From: Curtobacterium sp. ZW137
GTDB lineage: Bacteria > Actinomycetota > Actinomycetes > Actinomycetales > Microbacteriaceae
NCBI RefSeq assembly: GCF_003762905.1
Contig: NZ_RJKS01000006.1
Span: 115,436-179,435 of the forward strand
Direction: 5' to 3'
Length of the DNA: 64,000 nt
Each line of letters opens with the position of its first letter. Position 1 is the first letter of the stretch. Below, in pieces: positions 51,134-58,792 of this stretch. A model generated the notes under the pieces. That model made no database searches. It saw nothing but the letters and a program-made list of their open reading frames with translations, and had not been told where the DNA came from. Both the position numbers and the translations under genes were made by a program.

Positions 51134-54100
51134 CTATGCCCGCCGCACCCGCAGCGTGACGATCTCGAACGGCCGGAGCGTCAGGACGACGGGTTCCCCC
51201 GCGTCCCACGACGCGCCGAGCGGCCGCTCGAGCAGGTCCACCTGCGCGACCGACGCCACGTCGAACCCGAAGTCGACGCCGACGTCGCTCGCGCGACCGC
51301 CGAGTCCCTCGTAGAGGCGCACGACGACCTCACCCGAGCGGTCCTCGGCGAGCTTCACGGCCTCGACGAACACCTGCGGCGACGAGACGATCACCAGCGG
51401 CGCGACCTCGGTCGACCCGGCCACCGTGCGCACCGGCAGGTTCAGCCGGTACCCGGAGTCGGCCGCGTCGAGCACGGACGCACCGACGCGCAGCACCGTC
51501 CGGAACACGTGGTGCCCCTGGTCGGCGTGCGGGTCCGGGAACGTCGGCCCGCGGAGCAGCGACTCGCGGACGAGCGTCGTCGTCCCGCCGTCGGCGCGTG
51601 TCGACCGGGTGATGTCGTGGCCGTACGTGGAGTCGTTCGCGACGGCGACACCGAACCCGGGTTCGGCGACGTGCACCCAGCGGTGCGCCGAGGTCTCGAA
51701 GCGGGCGAAGTCCCACGAGGTGTTCTGGTGGGTGGGCCGGTCGATGTGGCCGAACTGGATCTCGCTCGAGGCCTGGTCGGCCTTGAGGTCGAGTGGGAAC
51801 GCCAGCTTGAGCAGCTTCTGCTGTTCGTGCCAGTCCACCTCGGTCTCGACGACGAGTTCCGGCTCCCCCTCGACGGCGGAGTAGCGCGTCGTGACGGTCG
51901 AGGATCCGACCGGACGGACGACGACGAGCGCAGAACCCTCGATCGTCACCGAGGTCGCCGACAGCGGGTTCCCGTTCCGCTGGTAGGCGCGGTCGATGTC
52001 CCACGCCTCCCACTGGTTCGGGGTGTCCCGGAAGACGGTGTACTCGGCGGCAGCGGCGCCGGGCGCGATCGCGTCGCGGCCGGAGGCCTGCTCCACGAAC
52101 GACACGACGTGGCCGGCTGCGTCGATGGTCGCGACGACGGCGCCGGTGTCGAACACGAAGTCGTCGCCGTGGCGGACGGGAGGCACGGGTTGCGCCGACG
52201 GACCGAGCGAACCACCCATGGGGGTTGCGCCGCCCGCCGTGACCGGCGAGGCGTTGAAGCGCACGACGGTCCCGACCGAGGCGCTTCCGCCGACGGCATC
52301 GGACGACGGCGCGTCGAGCACGGACGAGCCAGAGCCCGAGCCCGACCCGGAGCCGGACCCCGAGGCGACCGACGACGACGAGACCCCGGCGAGCGCCGCA
52401 GCGCCACCGTTGGCGAGCGCGGTCGTCGCGTTGCCGATGAGCCCCTCGAGGGTGTCCGCGACGAGCCGGTAGTTCTCCTCGGCGTTCTCGTAGACCCAGG
52501 CGATCGAGGACCCGGGCAGGATGTCGTGGAACTGCTGCAGGAGGACGGTGTGCCAGGTCTCCTCGAGCTCCTCGTACGGGTAGTCGAGTCCGAGCCGCAC
52601 CGCAGCGGTCGCCGCCCAGAGCTCGGCCTCGCGGAGCAGGTGCTCGGAGCGACGGTTGCCCTGCTTCGTGCGGATCTGGGACGTGTAGGTCCCGCGGTGG
52701 AACTCGAGGTACATCTCCCCGGACCAGACGCCGGGGACGGGGAGCTCCTGCTCGAGCTGTTCGAAGACCTGCGCCGGCGTCCCGAGGTCGACACGCGGCG
52801 AGCCGTCGAGGTCGTGCTGCCGGTGCGCCGCGGCGACCATCTCGCGCGTGGGCCCGCCGCCGCCGTCGCCGAAGCCGTAGAGCAGCATCGAGGTGTTGGC
52901 GGTGCCGCGCTCCTTGTTCTGCCGTTCCCCGCGGTGCAGGTCGGCGGGCGAGACGTCGGAGTTGTACGTGTCCGCCGGCGGCAGGTGCGTCAGGATGCGC
53001 GAGCCGTCGATGCCCTCCCAGTCGAAGGAGGTGTGCGGGATGACGTTCGTCTCGTTCCACGAGGGCTTCTGCGTGACGAACCACTTCGAGCCGGCGGCAC
53101 GGATGATCTGCGGCAGCGCCCCGGTGTAGCCGAACGAGTCGGGGAGCCATGCCTCGGGGGTGTCGATGCCGAACTCCTCGAGGAAGAACCGCTTGCCGGC
53201 GACGAACTGCCGCGCCAGGGCCTCACCACCGGGCAGGTTCGTGTCGGACTCCACCCACATGCCACCGACGGGGATCCAGCGTCCCTCGGCGACGCGCTCC
53301 TTGATCCGGGCGAAGATCGAGGGGTACTCGTCCCGGATCCACGCGTACTGCTGCGCGGAGGAGCATGCGAAGGTGAAGTCCGGGTCGCGGTCCATCAGGT
53401 CGAGGACGTTGGAGAACGTCCGCGCGCACTTCCGCTTCGTCTCACGCACCGGCCAGAGCCACGCGGAGTCGATGTGCGCGTGCCCGACCGCGATCGCCCG
53501 GTGCGCTGCGCCCGACGCGGGCACGGCGAGCACGGGTTCCAGCACGGAGCGGGCGGACGCGGCCGTGCCGGCGACGTCGTCCGGGTCGAGAGCGTCCGCG
53601 GCGCGCTCGAGCGCCCGCAGGATGTCCGCGCCGCGGGTACCGTCGGTCGGCAGCTCCGCCATCAGGCCGCGGAGCACCCAGACGTCCTGCTGGAGCTCCC
53701 ACACCGTGTCGTCGCGCTCGACGACCTCGAGCGCCGCGAGCTTGTAGATCGGTTCGTCCCCGGCCGTCGAGCGCGACCCGAGCGGCGTCGCGCCCTGGAA
53801 GGTGTCCCCACCGATGTCCGGGTTCGCCCCGGCCTCGACGTAGAGCTCGAACGACTCCCCGGGCCCGACGGCGAGCGGCACGCTGTTGTTCCGCGGCTCG
53901 ATCGCCTTGATCGTGGTGCCGTCCGGCCGGTACGCCAGCCCCTCGGCCTGGAACCCCGGGTGCCGCTTCGTGAACCCGAGGTCGACGAGCAGCTCCGCGG
54001 TCGTGCCGTCGGCCGTGCCGAAGTCCTCCGGCACGGTTCCGGTGACCCTGAACCAGGTCGTGCCCCACGGCCGTCCACCCCAGGCGGAGCCGACCGTGAA

Positions 54101-54265
54101 GGGCGTGAACGTCTGGGTGACGGCGACGTCGAACGGCACCGGTTCGTCCGGGACCTCCCACGCGGACACGGTGACCGGTGCGGAGCGACGGTGCACTGCC
54201 GGGTCGATTCGGTCGCGGACGAGGCGGGCGATGCGGGCCTCGACGAGCGGTTCGTCCTGGTGCAT
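51134..54265 (-). CDS. GH38 alpha-mannosidase
   Basis: A 1043-aa cytoplasmic alpha-mannosidase removes alpha-linked mannose. The GH38 domain starts AVGHAHIDSAWLWPV (metal His262, His264, Asp266) and has the nucleophile Asp376 in EAWLPDSFGYT, with MWVESDTNLPGGEAL between. A Gly/Ser repeat insert (about 632-660, VASGSGSGSGSG) and a beta-rich C-terminal half follow. It is last of an operon with an ABC sugar importer; no signal peptide is seen, so mannosides are probably cleaved inside. Confidence 0.95.
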   Translation of the reverse strand: MHQDEPLVEARIARLVRDRIDPAVHRRSAPVTVSAWEVPDEPVPFDVAVTQTFTPFTVGSAWGGRPWGTTWFRVTGTVPEDFGTADGTTAELLVDLGFTKRHPGFQAEGLAYRPDGTTIKAIEPRNNSVPLAVGPGESFELYVEAGANPDIGGDTFQGATPLGSRSTAGDEPIYKLAALEVVERDDTVWELQQDVWVLRGLMAELPTDGTRGADILRALERAADALDPDDVAGTAASARSVLEPVLAVPASGAAHRAIAVGHAHIDSAWLWPVRETKRKCARTFSNVLDLMDRDPDFTFACSSAQQYAWIRDEYPSIFARIKERVAEGRWIPVGGMWVESDTNLPGGEALARQFVAGKRFFLEEFGIDTPEAWLPDSFGYTGALPQIIRAAGSKWFVTQKPSWNETNVIPHTSFDWEGIDGSRILTHLPPADTYNSDVSPADLHRGERQNKERGTANTSMLLYGFGDGGGGPTREMVAAAHRQHDLDGSPRVDLGTPAQVFEQLEQELPVPGVWSGEMYLEFHRGTYTSQIRTKQGNRRSEHLLREAELWAATAAVRLGLDYPYEELEETWHTVLLQQFHDILPGSSIAWVYENAEENYRLVADTLEGLIGNATTALANGGAAALAGVSSSSVASGSGSGSGSGSGSSVLDAPSSDAVGGSASVGTVVRFNASPVTAGGATPMGGSLGPSAQPVPPVRHGDDFVFDTGAVVATIDAAGHVVSFVEQASGRDAIAPGAAAAEYTVFRDTPNQWEAWDIDRAYQRNGNPLSATSVTIEGSALVVVRPVGSSTVTTRYSAVEGEPELVVETEVDWHEQQKLLKLAFPLDLKADQASSEIQFGHIDRPTHQNTSWDFARFETSAHRWVHVAEPGFGVAVANDSTYGHDITRSTRADGGTTTLVRESLLRGPTFPDPHADQGHHVFRTVLRVGASVLDAADSGYRLNLPVRTVAGSTEVAPLVIVSSPQVFVEAVKLAEDRSGEVVVRLYEGLGGRASDVGVDFGFDVASVAQVDLLERPLGASWDAGEPVVLTLRPFEIVTLRVRRA

Positions 54266-54295
54266 GGATTTCCTTTCGAGCGGGGTGGAGCTCGG

Positions 54296-55195
54296 TCAGC
54301 CCTTGATGCCACCGGCGAGGGCACTGCCCCCGCCGAGGCCACGGGACACGACCACGTAGAGCGCGATGACGGGCACGGAGTAGAGGATCGAGAAGGCGGC
54401 GAGCTGCCCGTAGGCGACGGCGCCGTACTGCCCGAAGAAGTTGAAGATGCTCACCGCGGCGGGCACCTTGTCGGGCGAGAGCAGCAGCACGAAGGGGACG
54501 AAGAAGTTCCCCCACGCCTGGATGAACACGAAGATGAACACGACGGCGATGCCCGGGCGCATCAGCGGCACGACGATGCGTGTCAGCGTGGTCATCATCG
54601 AGGCACCGTCGGTCCACGCCGCTTCCTCGAGGGAGATCGGCACGGAGTCCATGAAGTTCTTCGCCATCCAGATCGCCATCGGCAGCGACGTCGCGGCGAG
54701 GAAGAAGATGCAACCCCACACGTTGTCGATGAGGTTGAGCGACACGAACAGGCTGTAGACCGGCACCATCATCGCGGTGATCGGCAGGCAGGTCCCGAAC
54801 AGGATCCCGTACAGGAACGGCTTGTTGACGCGCATCTTGTAGCGGGACAGCGGGTACGCGGCGAGCAGGGCGACGACCACGGTGATGAGCGCGCAGCCGC
54901 CGGACAGCAGCAGGCTGTTCGCGAGCGGGATGAACGCCAGCTCCGGGGTGAGCACCTTCGTGAAGTTGTCGAGCGTGAAGTGCGTCGGCACCTTCACCGC
55001 GAGCGAGGCGTTCGAGTCGACCGAGGCGAGCACGAGCCACAGCAGCGGCACGGCGAAGCAGATCGCCACGATGAGCAGCACGATGTTCGACACCCAGCGC
55101 ATGGTCCGCCCGCGGGGGGAGGTCATGTGCAGCGAGCCGGGTGCGGTCACGGAGCGGGTGGTCGTCGTGTCGGGTCGAGCAGCGGTGATCGCCAT
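54296..55195 (-). CDS. Sugar ABC permease (MalG-like)
   Basis: A 299-aa CUT1-type permease with six helices; EAA loop SLEEAAWTDGASMMTTLTRIVVPL. The start ATG shares one base with the upstream permease stop (TGATG). It works with the partner permease and binding protein to import an oligosaccharide, probably mannose-containing from context. An ATPase is not encoded nearby, so a shared MsiK-type ATPase is likely. Confidence 0.92.
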   Translation of the reverse strand: MAITAARPDTTTTRSVTAPGSLHMTSPRGRTMRWVSNIVLLIVAICFAVPLLWLVLASVDSNASLAVKVPTHFTLDNFTKVLTPELAFIPLANSLLLSGGCALITVVVALLAAYPLSRYKMRVNKPFLYGILFGTCLPITAMMVPVYSLFVSLNLIDNVWGCIFFLAATSLPMAIWMAKNFMDSVPISLEEAAWTDGASMMTTLTRIVVPLMRPGIAVVFIFVFIQAWGNFFVPFVLLLSPDKVPAAVSIFNFFGQYGAVAYGQLAAFSILYSVPVIALYVVVSRGLGGGSALAGGIKG

Positions 55196-56145
55196 CAGTC
55201 CACCTCCGGCTTGAGCGCGCGGATGTAGACGATCGAGAAGAGCGCCCCCACCACGAGCAGGATGGTCGCGATCGCCGTCCCGAAGCCGAGCTGCGAGAAC
55301 TTGAACGCCTCCTGGTACGCCAGGATCGGCAGGGTCGACGAGTCCGTTCCCGGACCGCCGGCCGTCATCACGTAGATGAGCGTGAACACCGACAGCGTCT
55401 GCAGCGTCGTCAGCATCAGGTTGGTGGAGATGGAGCGGCGGATCACCGGCAGCGTGATGTACACGAGTCGCTGCCATCCGGTGGCGCCGTCGACCTCCGC
55501 CGATTCGGTGATCTCCTCCGGGACCTCTTGTACGGCGGCGGAGTACACGAGCATCGAGAACGCGGTACCGCGCCAGATGTTCGCCATGATGATGCTCAGC
55601 ATCGGGAGCGCGTAGAGCCAGTTCGGCCCGCTGATCCCGATGAGTCCGAGGAACGAGTTCAGCGTCCCCTTGTCGTTGAAGAAGGCGTACGCGGCGAACG
55701 CGGCGACGATCTCCGGCAGGACCCAGGCGGCGACGACGAAGGTGCCGACGAGCCCGCGGATGACCCGGTTCGCGTTCCGCATGAGGAGCGCGAGCCCGAG
55801 GCCGACGACGTTCTGTCCGACGACGGCCGAGGCGATGAGGAAGACGAGCGTCAGGACGACGGACTTCGGGAAGTCCTTGTCCTGGAACAGGTCGACGTAG
55901 TTCTTGAAGCCGATGAACTCCTGGTTCGCGGCTCCGGCGCCGGTGAGCGCCGAGTTCGTGAACGACCCGTAGAAGGACGAGATCACGGGGCCGAGCAGGA
56001 AGATGACGAGGAGGACCACCGCGGGGAGGAGCGGGACCGCTCGTCCCATGTTCCGCAGCGGACGCCGCTTGCGCGGCACGGGTGGGTCGGTGCGCTTGGG
56101 CGCACCGGGCGCCGACAGCGTCGGCGCGATCGGGGTGCTGGTCAT
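55195..56145 (-). CDS. Sugar ABC permease (MalF-like)
   Basis: A 316-aa CUT1 permease from ATG 56145 (GAAGGCGG upstream) has a basic Pro-rich N-terminus, six helices and EAA-loop ITESAEVDGATGWQRLVYITLPVI. It is downstream of the binding-protein gene across a strong hairpin. Confidence 0.92.
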   Translation of the reverse strand: MTSTPIAPTLSAPGAPKRTDPPVPRKRRPLRNMGRAVPLLPAVVLLVIFLLGPVISSFYGSFTNSALTGAGAANQEFIGFKNYVDLFQDKDFPKSVVLTLVFLIASAVVGQNVVGLGLALLMRNANRVIRGLVGTFVVAAWVLPEIVAAFAAYAFFNDKGTLNSFLGLIGISGPNWLYALPMLSIIMANIWRGTAFSMLVYSAAVQEVPEEITESAEVDGATGWQRLVYITLPVIRRSISTNLMLTTLQTLSVFTLIYVMTAGGPGTDSSTLPILAYQEAFKFSQLGFGTAIATILLVVGALFSIVYIRALKPEVD

Positions 56146-56193
56146 GCGGGTGCCGCCTTCATGGGGTGCTGACGGATCTGAACAGGGGAAGGG

Positions 56194-56238
56194 CGGACGG
56201 GAGGCTCGGCGCACGACGTGTGTCGAGCCTCCCGTCCG
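56194..56238 (-). terminator. Operon hairpin between binding protein and permease genes
   Basis: Perfect 15-bp arms CGGACGGGAGGCTCG (56194-56208) and its complement (56224-56238) enclose 15 nt. It is inside the operon, so it likely reduces permease transcripts relative to the binding protein. The arm recurs at 58741. Confidence 0.8.
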
Positions 56239-56251
56239 TCATGTGGTCACG

Positions 56252-57610
56252 TCAGCGGACGTTGACCGTCTTGTCCTTGCCGACCACCCCGATGAGGGAT
56301 TGGTCGTACGTCGCAGCCGCCTGTTTCGGCGTCTGCTGTCCGGTCATCACCGATTCCATGGCGACCTGGATGGCGTTCGAGATCTGCGAGTAGTCACTCG
56401 TCGCCGGGCGGAAGTTCGTGTGTTCCACGAGCCCGGAGAAGAACTTGAACGTCGGGTTGGAGGCGTCGTACTTCGGGTCCTCGGAGACGTCCTTGCGGAC
56501 CGCGATCTGCGAGTTCTCGATGTCGTACTTCATCGAGCCGTCCTTGTTCAGGAACGTCGAGATGAAGTCGAACGCGGCCTGCGGGTTCTTCGAGTTCTTG
56601 CCCACCGCGAGCGTCCAGCCACCGGACATGCTGTTGTAGCCGGGAGCCTGGCCGTTCTGCGTCGGCATCGGTGCCTGGCCCATCACCTTGGACCAGTCGG
56701 CCCACGGCGCGGTGCCGGACTTCAGCCACGTGCCGGACTGCCACGATCCGTCGAGGTCGATCGCGAGCTGCCCCTTCGGGAGCCAGGTCTGCGCGATCGT
56801 CGTGCCGACGTTGGTGTCGAGCGCCTGCTGCGGTGTCGGGCCGAGACCGCCCTGGTACACGTCCTTGACGAACTGCAGCGAGTCCTGGAACTGCTTCGAA
56901 CCGGTGACCCACTTGCCGTTCTTGTAGAGCGTGTTGCCCTTGCCGTCCGCCCCGTAGAGGAGCATCTCGAAGCCCTGCATCGTCGAGGCTTCACCCTGCG
57001 GCTTGCCCGAGTAGACGTTGAACGGGATCACGTCGGGCTTCTTCGCCTTGATGGTCTTCGCCGCGGCGAGGACGTCGTCCCAGGTCTTGGGCTGCCACGG
57101 GACGGGCAGGCCGACCTCCTTGAAGATATCCTTGTTGTACCAGAGGGCACGGGTGTCGGTGCCCATCGGGACGCCGTAGATCTTGCCGTCGTCGCCCTGA
57201 CCCGCCTGCTTGGCGTTGTCGTAGAACTGGTTCCACTCCTTCCACTTCGCCGTGTACTTGTCGAGCGGCAGGAGGTAGCCGGCCTCGGCATCCGCCTTCA
57301 CCAGGAAGGTGTCTTCGTACATGACGTCGGGAGCAGTCGCGGGCGCCTTGTTCATCAGCGCGAGCTTCGTGTAGTAGTCGTTCTCCTGCGCCTGGATCGG
57401 CACGAGGGTGACCTTGACGCCCGGGTGTTCCTTCTCGTAGGTCTTCTTGACGACCTTCATCTGGGCGTCGAGCTGCTGGAAGGATCCGAACTTCTGGTAC
57501 GCGATCTTGATCGTGTCACTCGAGGCGGACCCCGAGCTCGAGCAGCCTGCCAGACCGAGTGCAGCCACTGCGACGGCTGCGAGTCCGGCGATGATTCGGG
57601 TGCGTTTCAT
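56252..57610 (-). CDS. Sugar ABC substrate-binding lipoprotein
   Basis: A 452-aa lipoprotein with lipobox LAGC (Cys23) of the CUT1 family: PATAPDVMYEDTFLVKADAEAG and MGTDTRALWYNKDIFKEVG, then PMPTQNGQAPGYNSMSGGW. AAAGGAG precedes the ATG by 6 nt. It heads the operon ending in the GH38 mannosidase. A TTGAC-N9-GTCAA palindrome lies upstream. Confidence 0.93.
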   Translation of the reverse strand: MKRTRIIAGLAAVAVAALGLAGCSSSGSASSDTIKIAYQKFGSFQQLDAQMKVVKKTYEKEHPGVKVTLVPIQAQENDYYTKLALMNKAPATAPDVMYEDTFLVKADAEAGYLLPLDKYTAKWKEWNQFYDNAKQAGQGDDGKIYGVPMGTDTRALWYNKDIFKEVGLPVPWQPKTWDDVLAAAKTIKAKKPDVIPFNVYSGKPQGEASTMQGFEMLLYGADGKGNTLYKNGKWVTGSKQFQDSLQFVKDVYQGGLGPTPQQALDTNVGTTIAQTWLPKGQLAIDLDGSWQSGTWLKSGTAPWADWSKVMGQAPMPTQNGQAPGYNSMSGGWTLAVGKNSKNPQAAFDFISTFLNKDGSMKYDIENSQIAVRKDVSEDPKYDASNPTFKFFSGLVEHTNFRPATSDYSQISNAIQVAMESVMTGQQTPKQAAATYDQSLIGVVGKDKTVNVR

Positions 57611-57676
57611 CGGTGCTCCTTTGCACGGGTGATGTCGCGGGCTTCATCGCTCGCGGCGCGCAGTTAGTCCACCGTA

Positions 57677-57695
57677 TTGACTTAATTCTTGTCAA
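57677..57695. promoter_or_regulatory. Palindrome at promoter of the sugar-ABC operon
   Basis: TTGAC (57677-57681) and GTCAA (57691-57695) flank 9 AT-rich bases. On the minus strand TTGACA could be the -35, with TGGACT as a weak -10 18 nt later. ROK proteins bind similar A/T-rich palindromes, and a ROK gene lies at 61.5 kb. Confidence 0.55.
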
Positions 57696-57745
57696 GAGGA
57701 TCTCCTGGATTGACCACGAGTTCGTGATGCGAGATCCGGGAGACG

Positions 57746-58573
57746 CTAGATGCGGGTCGCGCCACCCCGCACGGTGATGCCGCCGGAGGCCGGGACGTCG
57801 ACGAGCAGGATGCTCGGACGGCCGACGTGGCGACCCTGCCGGATCACGATGCGGTCCCCGTCGTGAGCGCGCCCGATCGCACGGAGGTAGGCGCCCGTCG
57901 ACGCCGCTGCCGACCCGGTCGCGGGGTCCTCGGTGATGCGGCCGGCCGGGAAGAGGTTGCGCGCCTCGTACTCCCCCGGCGCCGTCGGGTGCAGGACGGT
58001 GACGGTCCCGGCCCAGCCCCGCTCACGTTTGAGTTCGGCGAGCGCCGACGGGTCGAACCGGAACTGGTGGAAGAGGTCCTCGTCCGCCAGCACCAGCACC
58101 GGGTGCCAGTTGCCCGCGAACGACTCCAGCACCGGGTACCCCTCGGCGATGTCGTCGGCGGTCAGTCCGAGGAGCGCGAACAGCCGGGTCGCGTCGAACT
58201 CCCGCGAGTCCGGTTCGACGCTCGTCATCGCCACCTGCACGGCTCCGTCCGCGCCGACGGTCGCGTCGAGGGCGATGTCCCCGGCGGCCGTCGCGAAGGT
58301 GCGCGCGCCCGGGCCGTCACGCTCGGCGAGCACCACCGCGAGGGCGATCGTCGCGTGCCCGCAGAACGGGACCTCGGCGGCCGGGGAGAAGTACCGCACG
58401 CTGGTCGTCCGGTCGGTCGTGCCGGTGACGAAGGCGGTCTCGGGGTAGCCGACCTCCTGTGCGATGCGGAGCATCTCCGCGTCGCTCAGCGTCGACGCGT
58501 CGAGCACGATCCCGGCGGGGTTGCCGCCGCCCGGCTCGGCAGCGAACGCGGTGTACCGGAGGACCTCGACCAT
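57746..58573 (-). CDS. PhzF-family isomerase/epimerase-like protein
   Basis: A 275-aa diaminopimelate-epimerase-fold protein: GGGNPAGIVLDA, the catalytic-type Glu45 in YPETAFV, AEVPFCGHATIALA, and DPATGSAAASTGAYL. PhzF isomerises a phenazine precursor, but no phenazine genes are near; homologues have unknown substrates. TAGCGT lies seven bases upstream. Confidence 0.9.
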   Translation of the reverse strand: MVEVLRYTAFAAEPGGGNPAGIVLDASTLSDAEMLRIAQEVGYPETAFVTGTTDRTTSVRYFSPAAEVPFCGHATIALAVVLAERDGPGARTFATAAGDIALDATVGADGAVQVAMTSVEPDSREFDATRLFALLGLTADDIAEGYPVLESFAGNWHPVLVLADEDLFHQFRFDPSALAELKRERGWAGTVTVLHPTAPGEYEARNLFPAGRITEDPATGSAAASTGAYLRAIGRAHDGDRIVIRQGRHVGRPSILLVDVPASGGITVRGGATRI

Positions 58574-58740
58574 GCTCCCGACGCTACCGGAGTGCGCGTC
58601 GCCGCTTCGCGGGCCAGTCCGCTGCGGGTGGCTCGCCGTGCATGCCCCGCGTTCGCGGTCGAGTGCGCAGACGTTGCGCGCGAAGGGCCGTCAGAGGACG
58701 TCTGCTGCGCACTCGTCGCGGCCGTGGACCGGCGGACGGG

Positions 58741-58784
58741 CGGACGGGAGGCTCGGTGCCAGCCGGCACCGCGCCTCCCGTCCG
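58741..58784. terminator. Terminator of the lamin-tail gene, GAGCCTCC family
   Basis: CGGACGGGAGGC-T-CGGTGCC (58741-58760) pairs with GGCACCG-C-GCCTCCCGTCCG (58765-58784) with a single mismatch and a 4-nt loop. Its arm is the same as at 56194. Confidence 0.8.
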
Positions 58785-58792
58785 CCGACTGC

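Noticed and set aside
51113..55228. A 1371-codon open frame on the plus strand antisense to the mannosidase operon
   Set aside because: It is a high-GC shadow: composition is Arg/Asp/Val/Gly-rich without domains, and the opposite strand encodes well-supported GH38 and permease proteins.
57746..58573. Phenazine biosynthesis gene cluster
   Set aside because: Only a PhzF-family protein is present; no phzA-G genes accompany it, and the family is broad.
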